Shown piece after piece: positions 16,054 to 25,081 of a stretch of 64,000 nucleotides of DNA. The notes beneath the pieces were generated by a model. It saw only the letters and a list, made by a program, of their open reading frames with translations, was not told the origin of the DNA and searched no databases. Position numbers and translations under genes: made by a program. The stretch comes from Bradyrhizobium sp. sBnM-33 (GTDB taxonomy: Bacteria > Pseudomonadota > Alphaproteobacteria > Rhizobiales > Xanthobacteraceae), in NCBI RefSeq assembly GCF_032917945.1, contig NZ_CP136624.1, positions 4,898,001 through 4,962,000 on the forward strand, in the 5' to 3' direction. The stretch's first letter is position 1; every line of letters begins with the position of its first letter.

Positions 16054-18465
16054 ATGCCAACTTTTTCCCAAAGCCTTGAACAATCCCTGCATCGTGCATT
16101 GGCGATTGCAAACGAGCGCCATCATCAATATGCGACGCTCGAACATCTTCTGCTGTCGCTGATCGATGACTCGGATGCGGCTGCGGTGATGCGCGCCTGC
16201 AGCGTCGATCTCGACAAGCTGCGCACCAGCCTCGTCAATTATCTCGAGACCGAATTCGAAAATCTGGTGACTGACGGAGCCGATGACGCGAAGCCGACGG
16301 CCGGTTTCCAGCGCGTGATCCAGCGCGCGGTGATACACGTTCAGTCATCGGGGCGCGAGGAAGTGACCGGTGCCAACGTGCTGATCGCGATTTTCGCGGA
16401 GCGCGAAAGTCACGCCGCCTATTTCCTGCAGGAGCAGGACATGACGCGGTACGACGCGGTTAATTACATCAGCCATGGCATCGCCAAGCGGCCGGGCGTC
16501 TCCGAAGCGCGCCCCGTGCGCGGCGTCGACGAGGAGACCGAGGCCAAGGGCAACGAGGACGCCAAGAAGAAGGGCGAAGCGCTCGAGACCTATTGCGTCA
16601 ACCTCAACAAGAAGGCGCGGGACGGCAAGATCGATCCGGTGATCGGGCGCAATGCCGAGATCAACCGTGCCATCCAGGTGTTGTGCCGCCGGCAGAAGAA
16701 CAATCCGCTGTTCGTGGGCGAGGCCGGCGTCGGCAAGACCGCGATTGCGGAAGGGCTTGCCAAGCGCATCGTCGATTCCGAAGTGCCCGAGGTGCTGGCT
16801 GCCGCCACCGTGTTCTCGCTCGACATGGGCACGCTGCTCGCCGGCACCCGCTACCGCGGCGATTTCGAGGAGCGGCTGAAGCAGGTTTTGAAGGAACTGG
16901 AGGCGCACCCGAACGCGATCCTGTTCATCGATGAAATCCACACCGTGATCGGCGCCGGCGCCACCTCCGGCGGCGCGATGGACGCGTCCAACCTGCTGAA
17001 GCCGGCGCTGGCTTCGGGCACGATCCGCTGCATGGGTTCGACGACCTACAAGGAATACCGTCAGCATTTCGAGAAGGACCGCGCGCTGGTGCGCCGGTTC
17101 CAGAAGATCGACGTCAACGAGCCGACGGTGGAGGACGCGATTGCAATCCTGAAGGGGTTGAAACCCTATTTCGAGGATTACCACCGGCTGAAATACACCA
17201 ATGAGGCGATCGAGGCGGCGGTGCAATTGTCGTCGCGCTACATCCACGACCGCAAGCTGCCGGACAAGGCGATCGACGTGATCGACGAGTCGGGCGCGGC
17301 GCAGATGCTGGTCGCGGAGAACCGGCGCAAGAAGACGATCGGCATCAAGGAAATCGAGACCACCATCGCGACCATGGCGCGGATTCCGCCCAAGAGCGTG
17401 TCAAAGAACGATGCCGAGGTGCTGAAGCATCTCGAGCAGACGCTGAAGCGCGTGGTGTTCGGCCAGGACAAGGCGATCGAGTCGCTATCCGCCTCGATCA
17501 AGCTGGCGCGCGCCGGCCTGCGCGAGCCCGAGAAGCCGATCGGTTCATACCTGTTCTCCGGGCCGACCGGCGTCGGCAAGACCGAAGTGGCCAAGCAACT
17601 CGCGGCCTCGCTCGGCGTCGAGTTGCTGCGCTTCGACATGTCCGAATACATGGAGCGGCACACGGTGTCGCGCCTGATCGGCGCGCCTCCCGGCTATGTC
17701 GGCTTCGACCAGGGCGGGCTGTTGACCGACGGCGTGGACCAGCATCCGCATTGCGTGGTGCTGCTCGACGAAATCGAGAAGGCGCATCCGGATCTCTACA
17801 ACGTGCTGCTGCAGATCATGGACCACGGCCGGCTCACCGACCATAACGGCAAGCAGGTCAATTTCCGCAACGTGATCCTGATCATGACCACGAATGCGGG
17901 CGCCGCCGACCTCGCGCGTCAGGCCTTCGGCTTCACGCGCAACAAGCGGGAAGGCGACGACCACGAGGCGATCAACCGGCAGTTCGCGCCGGAATTCCGC
18001 AACCGGCTGGACGCGATCGTCTCGTTCGCCCATCTCAACGCCGACGTCATCGGCATGGTGGTCGAGAAGTTCGTGCTGCAGCTTGAGGCGCAGCTCGCCG
18101 ATCGCGACGTCACGATCGAGCTGTCGGAACCCGCCAAGGCCTGGCTGATCGAGCATGGCTATGACGAGCAGATGGGCGCGCGGCCGATGGCGCGCGTGAT
18201 CCAGGAGCACATCAAGAAGCCGCTCGCCGATGAGGTGCTGTTCGGTCAGCTCAAGGGCGGTGGCCATGTCCGCGTCGTGCTGGTCAAGGACGAGGCCGCC
18301 GGGGAAGGCAAGGACAAGATCGGCTTTGAGTTCGTCGAAGGGCCGGTCACGCCCAAGCCGGAAAAGCTGCCGGTGTCGCGCAAGCGCAAACCGAAGCCGG
18401 GCGGCCCCAACGGCGGTGGCGGCTCCAAGGGGCCGGCCTCGAAGGGGCCGCTGGTCAAGGTCTGA
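16054..18465 (+). CDS. clpA: ATP-dependent Clp protease ATP-binding subunit ClpA
   Basis: The 803-residue Hsp100 unfoldase that feeds ClpP. It has an N-domain (about 1-140, where ClpS docks) beginning [20 protein letters not shown], a first AAA module with Walker A GEAGVGKT near residue 223, and a second with GPTGVGKT near 503 followed by [20 protein letters not shown]. The C-terminus after the second module is extended by about 50 residues rich in Gly, Pro, Lys and Ser. Length and motif order match ClpA rather than ClpB because there is no middle coiled coil. It works with ClpS encoded just upstream. A terminator follows. Confidence 0.97.
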   Translation: MPTFSQSLEQSLHRALAIANERHHQYATLEHLLLSLIDDSDAAAVMRACSVDLDKLRTSLVNYLETEFENLVTDGADDAKPTAGFQRVIQRAVIHVQSSGREEVTGANVLIAIFAERESHAAYFLQEQDMTRYDAVNYISHGIAKRPGVSEARPVRGVDEETEAKGNEDAKKKGEALETYCVNLNKKARDGKIDPVIGRNAEINRAIQVLCRRQKNNPLFVGEAGVGKTAIAEGLAKRIVDSEVPEVLAAATVFSLDMGTLLAGTRYRGDFEERLKQVLKELEAHPNAILFIDEIHTVIGAGATSGGAMDASNLLKPALASGTIRCMGSTTYKEYRQHFEKDRALVRRFQKIDVNEPTVEDAIAILKGLKPYFEDYHRLKYTNEAIEAAVQLSSRYIHDRKLPDKAIDVIDESGAAQMLVAENRRKKTIGIKEIETTIATMARIPPKSVSKNDAEVLKHLEQTLKRVVFGQDKAIESLSASIKLARAGLREPEKPIGSYLFSGPTGVGKTEVAKQLAASLGVELLRFDMSEYMERHTVSRLIGAPPGYVGFDQGGLLTDGVDQHPHCVVLLDEIEKAHPDLYNVLLQIMDHGRLTDHNGKQVNFRNVILIMTTNAGAADLARQAFGFTRNKREGDDHEAINRQFAPEFRNRLDAIVSFAHLNADVIGMVVEKFVLQLEAQLADRDVTIELSEPAKAWLIEHGYDEQMGARPMARVIQEHIKKPLADEVLFGQLKGGGHVRVVLVKDEAAGEGKDKIGFEFVEGPVTPKPEKLPVSRKRKPKPGGPNGGGGSKGPASKGPLVKV

Positions 18466-18500
18466 TCGCGGTTCGACCGAGAGACGCGACGAGAGAATGC

Positions 18501-18530
18501 AAAAAGGCCGGCTCGACAGCCGGCCTTTTT
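18501..18530. terminator. Bidirectional terminator between clpA and the PilZ gene
   Basis: A perfect 13-base stem (AAAAAGGCCGGCT and its complement) with loop CGAC, with A and T runs on both flanks, serves the two convergent genes. Confidence 0.9.
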
Positions 18531-18548
18531 CTGTAGCGCCTTGCAGCT

Positions 18549-18905
18549 TCAGCGCTCGCCGAGCAGTTCGTCGATCCGGCGCTGGAGCTGCCGCTTTTTG
18601 ATCTCGCTTCGGCGCAGCCGCTCCTCGAGATCGGAGACCGGCTCGGCCGGGCTTTCCGCCCTGAATGCGACGCCGACAAAATTGTCGCGCCACCAAACGA
18701 CCCTGGCGAGGAAAGAGCGACCCTTGCGCGCGATGCGCAGCGAGAGCTGTTCTTTCGGCAATTGGACGTCATTGCTGAATTCGATTGTAGCGCCGTGATC
18801 GGAAATATTGCGGACGATGCATTCGTGCGTCGCGCCGCGTTCGCCGATCTCGGCGACGCCGCCATACATCACCTTGTCGCGCACGCTCTCGCGCCGTTCC
18901 CGCAT
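18549..18905 (-). CDS. PilZ-domain protein (c-di-GMP binding)
   Basis: A single-domain 118-residue protein. The c-di-GMP motif appears as RERRESVR at residues 2-9 and the second motif as NISDHG near residues 33-38, with the correct spacing. The beta-barrel follows (LSLRIARKGRSFLARVVWW). The C-terminal 30 residues (DLEERLRRSEIKKRQLQRRI) form a helix or short coiled coil. It should sense cyclic di-GMP; the diguanylate cyclase PleD is encoded in the same window but is not linked. The effector output is unknown. It is divergent from the lytic transglycosylase gene. Confidence 0.87.
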   Translation of the reverse strand: MRERRESVRDKVMYGGVAEIGERGATHECIVRNISDHGATIEFSNDVQLPKEQLSLRIARKGRSFLARVVWWRDNFVGVAFRAESPAEPVSDLEERLRRSEIKKRQLQRRIDELLGER

Positions 18906-19115
18906 TGAAAGTCTCCCAAAGAAGTGAGGAGACTTTTACCCCGGTTTGTTGCCCGTAAAAGTCCGGCGGACGCAAAATGCGGCGTTAACGTAAATTAACG
19001 GCGGTTCCGATAGCGGGTATTTTCGGAGCAATTGCAACGCAAAAAAGCCGCGCGCAGCGGAGGGGCGGCGGATCCACCTGCAAGCCATGATCGTTTGACT
19101 AACGTTTCCACCGCA

Positions 19116-20093
19116 ATGCGCAATCCCGGATTGCAAACTGCCATGCAAAGAGGTCGGTTTCTTCGCGCCGTATGGTGCACGGTGTCGCTTTTGTGCTCAG
19201 TTGCGAACGCCTTCGCGGAGGACGCGGGCGAGGCTACCCGGTCGAGCGCGACGGCTAGCCAAAAGCCGCCCACCGCGCGCGAGAGCGAGGCGCGCGAAGC
19301 GATGTGCCTGATGATTGAGTCGGCGGCGAGGGCGTCGGACCTGCCGCTGGAGTTCTTCGCGCGCGTGATCTGGCAGGAGAGCCGCTTTCAGCCGGATGCG
19401 GTTGGGCCGGTGACGCGGAGCGGGGCGCGGGCGCAGGGAATTGCGCAGTTCATGCCGGGAACGGCCAACGAACGCGGCCTGCTCGATCCCTTCAATCCCG
19501 TGCAGGCGCTGCCGAAGTCGGCTGAGTTTCTCGACGAGTTGCGCCAGCAATTCGGCAATCTCGGGCTCGCGGCGGCAGCCTATAATGCCGGCCCGCGGCG
19601 CGTGCAGGAATGGCTGGCCGGCACTGGCGGGATGCCGCAGGAAACCCGCAACTACGTCGTCGCTATCACAGGCTCCACGGTGGAGGAGTGGGCGAAGGCG
19701 GGAAAGGACGGCAAGCAGCCCGAACGTATCAAGGCATCGAGCTGCCGCGAATTGATGGCGCTCTTGAAGCAGGCGCCCAATCCCTTTATCGCCGGGCTGG
19801 AGCAGCGCGTGAAGCTGGCGGCCGCGAAGGTGTGGGGCGTGCAGCTCGCCGCCGGCTTTTCCCGCGACAAGGCGCTCGCGATGTATGGGCGCGCGGTCTC
19901 GCGGCTTGCGAGCCTGATCGGCAATCGCGACCCCAGCATCCTCGCCTCGCGCCTGCGCAGCCGCGGCCCGGCGACATTCTACCAAGTGCGCTTCGGCGCA
20001 GACACACGCGGCGAGGCCGACGATCTCTGCAACCGCATTCGCAAGGCGGGCGGCGCGTGTTTTGTGCTGAGAAACCGGGGTGTGCCGGGTTGA
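19116..20093 (+). CDS. Lytic transglycosylase with SPOR-like C-terminus
   Basis: A 325-residue exported muramidase of the SLT (goose-lysozyme-like) family. The signal segment FLRAVWCTVSLLCSVANAFA covers about 15-34. The catalytic domain starts near 68, with Glu88 in VIWQESRF as the expected catalytic acid, then GAQGIAQFMPGTA-type and AAAYNAGPRRVQEWL motifs. The C-terminal 60 residues (FYQVRFGADTRGEADDLCNR) look like a SPOR domain with two Cys. It cleaves glycan strands in the periplasm to leave 1,6-anhydroMurNAc. In-frame starts at 19032 and 19143 are also possible; 19116 and 19143 both keep the signal peptide. Confidence 0.85.
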   Translation: MRNPGLQTAMQRGRFLRAVWCTVSLLCSVANAFAEDAGEATRSSATASQKPPTARESEAREAMCLMIESAARASDLPLEFFARVIWQESRFQPDAVGPVTRSGARAQGIAQFMPGTANERGLLDPFNPVQALPKSAEFLDELRQQFGNLGLAAAAYNAGPRRVQEWLAGTGGMPQETRNYVVAITGSTVEEWAKAGKDGKQPERIKASSCRELMALLKQAPNPFIAGLEQRVKLAAAKVWGVQLAAGFSRDKALAMYGRAVSRLASLIGNRDPSILASRLRSRGPATFYQVRFGADTRGEADDLCNRIRKAGGACFVLRNRGVPG

Positions 20094-20150
20094 AGAAGTG
20101 GCGACTTGACGGTTAGCTTGAACACATGCTGGATTCCGAGGCGATCTTGA

Positions 20151-20273
20151 ATGTCCCGATTGCACTGGATTGAGATGGCGGGTCGGCTCGCCATCATGGC
20201 CCGTCCTCGCGCCGATGATTGGTTGGAGTGGACGTTGGTGAATGGAAAACTTCCGGCGTCCATCTGGTCATAA
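20151..20273 (+). pseudogene. Displaced N-terminus of the dual-specificity phosphatase gene
   Basis: The ATG at 20151 opens a frame whose product reads RLHWIEMAGRLAIMARPRAD followed by DWLE, the usual N-terminus of small dual-specificity phosphatases in this lineage. It then runs out of frame and stops at 20271-20273. The remainder of the protein continues in another frame from about 20231. One small indel near 20228-20231 would join the two. Confidence 0.6.
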
Positions 20274-20650
20274 GTCTCCTTGAGCCGGACGAGGTCACCG
20301 AACTTGGTTTGCAGCGGGAAGCTGAGCTTTGCCGCGCGAGTGGAATTGAATTCGTCTCCTTTCCGATTCCTGATCGTGGCGTGCCGGAGATTCAGCAGGC
20401 GTTGGGTATTGCGCGGTCCATCGCTGGCGGTCTTGCCGACGGCCGTTCGATCGCGGTTCACTGCAGGGCAGGGATCGGCAGAGCGTCCATTATCGCCGCG
20501 TGCGCAATGATCTGTCGGGGAATCGAGGTCGGCGAAGCGCTTGCTTTGATCAAAGCAGCTCGTGGCGTGATCGTGCCGGACACCGAGGAGCAACGTGACT
20601 GGGTTATCGCCTTTGACAAGGCCAGCCGAGCATCGCCGCAAATCGCATAG
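20219..20650 (+). CDS. Dual-specificity protein phosphatase core (frameshifted at its 5' end)
   Basis: The open frame gives up to 143 residues with the complete catalytic signature HCRAGIGRAS, the HCxxGxxR loop of Cys-based protein phosphatases, then a helical tail. The general-acid Asp may be the D in FPIPDRGVP. A TTG at 20219 could start it, but the natural N-terminus (GRLAIMARPRADDWLE) is encoded in a different frame from 20151. Dropping the two bases TG after the GAG codon at about 20228 restores a continuous protein (DWLE-DVGEWKTSGV). So the gene is either a recent pseudogene or carries a sequencing indel. If intact it would dephosphorylate Tyr/Ser/Thr in a cytosolic target. Confidence 0.68.
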   Translation: MVGVDVGEWKTSGVHLVISLLEPDEVTELGLQREAELCRASGIEFVSFPIPDRGVPEIQQALGIARSIAGGLADGRSIAVHCRAGIGRASIIAACAMICRGIEVGEALALIKAARGVIVPDTEEQRDWVIAFDKASRASPQIA

Positions 20651-20697
20651 CCGCCCTGAGCGGAGCTTGGTTGACGCGCCCCGCATTCGTCAGCCCT

Positions 20698-21477
20698 ATG
20701 CCCGTGACGACTCAAACTTACATCCGGTCATCCGTGGCGCTGCCTCCACTCTCTTCTCCCCAATGGAAAAGCCCCATCCGCGCCTTCGCGTGGGGCATGA
20801 GTTCGGTCGCATCCACCGTGCTGACGCTGGTGCTGTTTGCGACCTATCTCGGCATCGGCGCTCTGGCCCATGACAGCCACTTCAGCCTCGGCTGGGTGCT
20901 CGGCAGCACATTGCTGGTCTGGGCTGGTCCGGCGCAGATCATCTTGATTTCGACGCTCGGCTCCGGGGCAACCGCGGTGCAGGCGGCGATTGCGGTGACG
21001 GTGAGCGCGATCCGCCTGTTTCCAATGGTGGTGTCGGTGCTGCCGCTGATGAAGACGTCCAAGACCAGGCGCCGCCACCTCGTGCTGGTGACGCATTTCA
21101 TTGCCGTCACGCTTTGGGTCGAATGCTATCGGCTGCTGCCAAAAGTGCCGCGCGAGCGGCGGATTGCGTTCACGCACGGCCTGGGCTGCGGACTTGTCAC
21201 TGTATGCATGATCGCGACTGCGCTTGGCTACGCACTTGCCGCCAAACTGCCGCCGCTGTTCGCGCCGGCGATCCTGCTGCTGACGCCGTTGGCGTTCCTG
21301 CTTTCGACGGCGCGCAACTGCAAGCAGATATCGGATGTGCTGGCGCTAGTGCTGGGTCTGGCGTTGTTTCCGCTGGTGTCGATGCTGCATACCGGCGTCG
21401 ATATCCTGATTAGCGGCGTCACGGCTGGCAGCATTGCCTACGCCGTGCACTGGTGGCGGGAGAGGGCGCGCGCATGA
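20698..21477 (+). CDS. azlC: AzlC-family branched-chain amino acid exporter, large subunit
   Basis: A 259-residue inner-membrane protein with about seven hydrophobic segments, and the AzlC core WAGPAQIILISTLGSG and VTVSAIRLFPMVVSVLPLMK. AzlCD pairs export branched-chain amino acids or analogues in Bacillus; the substrate in rhizobia is not established. I take the ATG at 20698; a TTG at 20671 is also in frame. The stop codon overlaps the azlD start (ATGA at 21474-21477), so the two are translationally coupled. Confidence 0.87.
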   Translation: MPVTTQTYIRSSVALPPLSSPQWKSPIRAFAWGMSSVASTVLTLVLFATYLGIGALAHDSHFSLGWVLGSTLLVWAGPAQIILISTLGSGATAVQAAIAVTVSAIRLFPMVVSVLPLMKTSKTRRRHLVLVTHFIAVTLWVECYRLLPKVPRERRIAFTHGLGCGLVTVCMIATALGYALAAKLPPLFAPAILLLTPLAFLLSTARNCKQISDVLALVLGLALFPLVSMLHTGVDILISGVTAGSIAYAVHWWRERARA

Positions 21478-21818
21478 GCGAGTTTTTCGGCAGCCCGCAC
21501 GCGCTGTTGGTGCTCGTGCTCGCGGGCTTCCTGCCTAACGAGGTCTGGCGGATGGCCGGGCTGTGGTTCGGCGCCGGCGTCGACGAGGGCTCGGAAGTCC
21601 TGGTGTGGGTGAGGGCGGTGGCGACCGCGATCCTCGCCGGTGTCATTGCGCAAATCCTGGTGCAGCCGCCGGGCGCGCTGGCCGGCGTGCCGGACTGGCT
21701 GCGCTACGGCGCGGTCGCTGCCGGCTTTGCGGTGTTCATGCTGACGCGACGCTCGATCTTTGCCGGCGTAGTCTCCGGCGAGATCATCCTTCTGGCCGGC
21801 AAATGGTGGCTCGGTTGA
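21474..21818 (+). CDS. azlD: AzlD-domain protein, small subunit of the AzlCD exporter
   Basis: A 114-residue protein with three to four membrane segments (LLVLVLAGFLPNEVWRMAGL, then VRAVATAILAGVIAQILV and YGAVAAGFAVFMLTRRSIF), the AzlD layout at its usual length. The start overlaps the azlC stop by four bases, so the subunits are probably made in equal amounts. The assignment of export function follows the AzlC partner. Confidence 0.85.
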   Translation: MSEFFGSPHALLVLVLAGFLPNEVWRMAGLWFGAGVDEGSEVLVWVRAVATAILAGVIAQILVQPPGALAGVPDWLRYGAVAAGFAVFMLTRRSIFAGVVSGEIILLAGKWWLG

Positions 21819-21898
21819 TTGCATGGCCCATAATCCGGTACTGTCCCGCGCGCAAGAAAAGTTGCACGCGATCGGTGCCCATCTCACTGGATTAGGCA

Positions 21899-22390
21899 AT
21901 GGTTCAGGACACCAAACTCCGCGAGGGCGAAGTTACCGTCGAGATGCCGCCGGTCCGTGATGCCGGACTGGTGTTCATCGGCCGCATCCGCACGCCCTGG
22001 AAATCGCGGCTGGAGACGCCACGGCAGGGCCGCCATGACGGCCCGGTTTGTCGCCTTGAGATTTTCGAGCCGTGGGTGCCCGCTATCAAGGGCGTCGAAT
22101 TCTATGAAAATCTCGAAGTGATCTATTGGCTGCATCACTCGCGCCGCGATCTGGTGCTGCAGAGCCCGAAGAACAACCGGAAAACCCGCGGCACCTTCTC
22201 GCTGCGCTCGCCGGTGCGGCCTAATCCGATCGGCACCTCGGTCGTCAAGTTCGTCGGGGTCGAAGGCAACACGATCCTGGTGCGCGGCCTCGACTGCCTC
22301 GACGAAACGCCGCTGCTGGACGTCAAGCCGGACCGCTGCGAGTTCTCGCCGCTGGCGCAGCCGAAGAGCGGGGATTTGGAGGGGGAGTAG
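21899..22390 (+). CDS. trmO: tRNA (N6-threonylcarbamoyl-A37) methyltransferase TrmO
   Basis: A 163-residue TsaA/TrmO-family protein. TrmO uses S-adenosylmethionine to make m6t6A at position 37 of tRNA-Thr. Family blocks are visible: GRIRTPWKSRLETPRQG, then LEIFEPWVPAIKGVEFYENL with LEVIYWLHHSRRDLV, and the signature RGTFSLRSPVRPNPIGTSVV. The length is that of single-domain family members. The gene is separate from azlCD by 80 bases and followed by a large inverted repeat. Confidence 0.92.
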   Translation: MVQDTKLREGEVTVEMPPVRDAGLVFIGRIRTPWKSRLETPRQGRHDGPVCRLEIFEPWVPAIKGVEFYENLEVIYWLHHSRRDLVLQSPKNNRKTRGTFSLRSPVRPNPIGTSVVKFVGVEGNTILVRGLDCLDETPLLDVKPDRCEFSPLAQPKSGDLEGE

Positions 22391-22395
22391 GCTTG

Positions 22396-22486
22396 CGTAG
22401 CCCGGATGGAGCGCAGCGTAATCCGGGGCCGGTGTTGCAAACGTCGCATAATTCCCCGGATTACGCTTCGCTCCATCCGGGCTACG
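22396..22486. repeat. Long inverted repeat (33-base arms) between trmO and the HIT gene
   Basis: Arms at 22396-22428 and 22454-22486 are reverse complements with one mismatch and enclose a 25-base loop. Each arm contains GTAGCCCGGATGGAGCG. The element fills the gap between two convergent genes almost exactly. It looks like one of the dispersed GC-rich repeats of Bradyrhizobium genomes and would form a very stable hairpin in RNA, so it may also stop transcription from both sides. Confidence 0.85.
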
Positions 22487-22490
22487 TGAA

Positions 22491-22913
22491 CTACCCCAGC
22501 GCCGCCATCAGCTTGGTCGCGTTGTCCTCCAGTACCTTCACATCTTCCTTGCGGCTTGCGGGCGGCAGCAGCGCCACACCATCGTGGCGCGGCATCACGT
22601 GCATGTGCAAATGGAACACGACTTGCCCGCCGGCTGGCTCGTTGAATTGCTGCACGGTGATGCCATCGGCGTTGAAGGCCTCCATCGCGGCGGCGGCGAT
22701 CTTGTGGGCGGCGCGCGCGACGTGGGCGTAATCCTCGGGACTGATGTCGAGGATGTTGCGGGCAGGGGCTTTTGGGATCACCAGCGTATGGCCCGGCGAA
22801 CGCGGCATGATGTCGAGGAACGCCAGCACGTGGTCGTCCTCGTAGACCTTGTGGCAGGGAAACTCGCCGCGCAAGATTTTTGCGAAAGGGTTGTTGGGGT
22901 CATAGGCGGGCAT
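22491..22913 (-). CDS. HIT-family nucleotide hydrolase
   Basis: A 140-residue histidine-triad protein with the catalytic triad motif HLHMHV at residues 101-106 and the conserved N-terminal ILRGEFPCHKVYEDDHVLAF. HIT enzymes (Hint/HinT type) hydrolyse nucleoside phosphoramidates or acyl-AMP in the cytosol. The ATG at 22913 has GAGGAAAAG before it; an upstream in-frame start at 22943 is weaker. The stop codon lies only a few bases from the inverted repeat shared with trmO. Confidence 0.92.
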   Translation of the reverse strand: MPAYDPNNPFAKILRGEFPCHKVYEDDHVLAFLDIMPRSPGHTLVIPKAPARNILDISPEDYAHVARAAHKIAAAAMEAFNADGITVQQFNEPAGGQVVFHLHMHVMPRHDGVALLPPASRKEDVKVLEDNATKLMAALG

Positions 22914-22967
22914 GGGCTTCTTTTCCTCAAGGTTTGATCTCAAATCTCACGTCGCCAGCTCAACCGG

Positions 22968-24206
22968 TCAAGTCTCGTCGGCGGCCTTGCGGAACGGGCC
23001 GGCCTCGGTCAGTTCGCGTCCGACCTCGGCCACATAGGCGCGCTCGCGCTTCAGGTAGTCGGCAATCGCGCGGCGCAAATCGGGATCGGCGATGAAATGC
23101 GCGGAGTAGGTGGTTTGCGGCAGGTAACCGCGGGCCAGCTTGTGTTCGCCCTGCGCGCCGGCCTCGACGACCTTCAGGCCGCGCTGGATTGCAAAATCGA
23201 TCGCCTGATAGTAGCAGACCTCGAAATGCAAGAATGGGTGATGCTCGACGGCGCCCCAATTACGGCCGAACAGTGTGTCCGATCCGATGAAATTGATGGC
23301 GCCCGCGATCCAGCGACCTTTGCGTTTGGCCATCACCAGGAGCACGTCGCGGCTCATGCTCTCGCCGATCATCGAGAAGAATTTGCGGGTGAGGTAGGGG
23401 CGGCCCCATTTGCGCGAGCCGGTCTCCATATAGAACGCGAAGAATGCGTCCCAGGCTTCCTCCGTGATATCGGCTCCGGTCAGGTGGTGGATGGTGATCC
23501 CGGCGGCCACTGCCTCGCGGCGTTCGCGCTTGATTGCCTTGCGGTGGCGCGAATTCAGCGAGTTCAGAAAATCGTCAAAACTACCGTAGCCATCGTTGTG
23601 CCAGTGAAACTGCTGGTCGTTCCGCAGCAGGAAGCCGTGCTGGCCCAACAACTTCGCTTCCGCCTCGCGGGCAAAAGTCACGTGCACGGAGGAGGCGTTG
23701 GTCGCGTTGCACAGCGCCATTAGCCCGCGCGCCAGCGCCGAGCCGATCTGCTCGCGATCGACACCGTCGCGGATCAGAAGCCGGGGCCCGGTGGCAGGCG
23801 TGAACGGCACCGAGACCTGCAGTTTCGGATAATAACGTCCGCCGGCGCGCTCATAAGCATCCGCCCAGCCGCGGTCAAAGACATATTCGCCTTGCGAATG
23901 CGTTTTCAGATAGCAGGGCACGATGCCGGCGATCTCGCCGTCGAGCCGTGCCAGAAGATGCCGGGGACCCCAGCCGGTGCGGGCGCAGGCCGAGCCGGAA
24001 ACCTCGGCGGCAGCAAAAAACGCGTGGGAAACGAAAGGGTTATAGGCTGGCTTGCAGGAATCGCTTTGAGATCCGTTTGCGGCCAGCGTGTCGAGATTGT
24101 CGAGGCTGTGCGGGTTCGGCTTCGGATTGGCGCAGGCGTCCCAGTCCGCAGCCTTGATGTCGCTGACGGAGGGAACGGCTTCGAGGGTGATTTCGGATGA
24201 CGCCAT
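22968..24206 (-). CDS. DUF482 / GNAT-fold N-acetyltransferase-like protein
   Basis: A 412-residue soluble protein of the family once labelled peptidoglycan biosynthesis/recognition (PF04339, DUF482). Two GNAT-like halves are seen. The family blocks are NPFVSHAFFAAAEVSGSA with GWGPRHLLA, then SVHVTFAREAEAKLL, RHRKAIKRERREA, FYMETGSRKWGRPYLTRKFF and FGRNWGAVEHHPFLHFEVCY, the last giving the typical HFE(L/V)CYYQ motif. This resembles FemAB-type aminoacyl transferases, but the reaction is not known. It is in a leftward run with the HIT gene (54-base gap), and the GDPD gene lies upstream. Confidence 0.85.
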   Translation of the reverse strand: MASSEITLEAVPSVSDIKAADWDACANPKPNPHSLDNLDTLAANGSQSDSCKPAYNPFVSHAFFAAAEVSGSACARTGWGPRHLLARLDGEIAGIVPCYLKTHSQGEYVFDRGWADAYERAGGRYYPKLQVSVPFTPATGPRLLIRDGVDREQIGSALARGLMALCNATNASSVHVTFAREAEAKLLGQHGFLLRNDQQFHWHNDGYGSFDDFLNSLNSRHRKAIKRERREAVAAGITIHHLTGADITEEAWDAFFAFYMETGSRKWGRPYLTRKFFSMIGESMSRDVLLVMAKRKGRWIAGAINFIGSDTLFGRNWGAVEHHPFLHFEVCYYQAIDFAIQRGLKVVEAGAQGEHKLARGYLPQTTYSAHFIADPDLRRAIADYLKRERAYVAEVGRELTEAGPFRKAADET

Positions 24207-24313
24207 CTAGAAATTCAAACCGGTCCCATCATGCGATCAGCCATCGCCCATGTGACCAACGCCTTGCAAAGATCGTGCATCAAGCGGGCGAGTTCAAGGT
24301 GGGCGGCCACGCA

Positions 24314-25066
24314 TCAGGTTCCCGGCAGGAACTCCTCGAAGATGATCTGGTCGGCATAGCGCGCGGCGCGCGCGCGCTGCTCGGGCGTGCGCACGGTCCA
24401 GGCGAGCAGCGGCAGGCCGAAGACGTTGCGGGCGATCCAGGGCGCGGCCGCGGGCAGCTCATTCACCCAATAGGCGACGAAATGCGGCCGGGTGCGGAAG
24501 GCATGGCGCAGATGCGTCATGCCGCGGCGCTGTTCCGCTGACGCTTCCGGCCACTCCTCGGCGGTATAGTCATGTTCGGCCACAATGCCGCGCGCGCGGC
24601 CGGGGATCAGTTCGCGCAACGCCACCACCTGATCCGGATCGAAGGACATGCCGACCGCCGGGCCGTCATAGGAGGCGAGCACCTCTGCCATCCGTTTCAC
24701 CAGCCGGCGGTCGCCGTCGAAATGGCTTTTCACCTCGATCACCAGCGGCACGCGGCCGGCGACCAGCGCGCAGAGATCACCGAGCGTCATCATCCGTTCC
24801 GGCGTGTTCTTGAAACTGACGGCCTTAAGTTCGGACGCGGTCATGCCGAGCAACGCGCCGGAGCCCTCGGTGAGGCGGCCGAGCGCATTGTCGTGATGGA
24901 CCATCGCCTCGCCATCCGACGAAAGCTGAATGTCGCATTCGATGGCGAAATTATCGTCGACGGCGGCCTGCGCGGCCGCCGGCATGTTTTCGACGATGCC
25001 GCGCGAAATATCATGCAGGCCGCGATGGGCCACGGGCCGTGCCGTCAGCCAGTCCGGCGCACGCAC
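24314..25066 (-). CDS. Glycerophosphodiester phosphodiesterase family protein
   Basis: A 250-residue GDPD TIM-barrel enzyme without signal peptide. The catalytic blocks are VAHRGLHD (His14, Arg15), ENMPAAAQAA with the conserved Glu, ECDIQLSSDGEAMVHHDN (metal-binding Glu/Asp and the second catalytic His) and IEVKSH. It would split glycerophosphodiesters such as deacylated phospholipids into glycerol-3-phosphate and an alcohol in the cytosol. It begins 15 bases after the stop codon of the upstream RidA gene, so the two form an operon. Confidence 0.9.
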   Translation of the reverse strand: MRAPDWLTARPVAHRGLHDISRGIVENMPAAAQAAVDDNFAIECDIQLSSDGEAMVHHDNALGRLTEGSGALLGMTASELKAVSFKNTPERMMTLGDLCALVAGRVPLVIEVKSHFDGDRRLVKRMAEVLASYDGPAVGMSFDPDQVVALRELIPGRARGIVAEHDYTAEEWPEASAEQRRGMTHLRHAFRTRPHFVAYWVNELPAAAPWIARNVFGLPLLAWTVRTPEQRARAARYADQIIFEEFLPGT

Positions 25067-25081
25067 GAGAGGACGCTCCGA

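Noticed and set aside
17545..18696. 383-codon leftward frame opposite clpA
   Set aside because: Antisense shadow of ClpA; the true leftward gene here is the PilZ gene, in another frame.
18975..19005. TTAA-N6-TTAA pattern upstream of the PilZ gene, similar to a CtrA site
   Set aside because: The CtrA consensus needs TTAA-N7-TTAA; the spacing is one base short and no second site is seen.
22391..22731. Rightward 112-codon frame starting in the inverted repeat after trmO
   Set aside because: It reads through the repeat and then antisense to the HIT gene; no coding signature.
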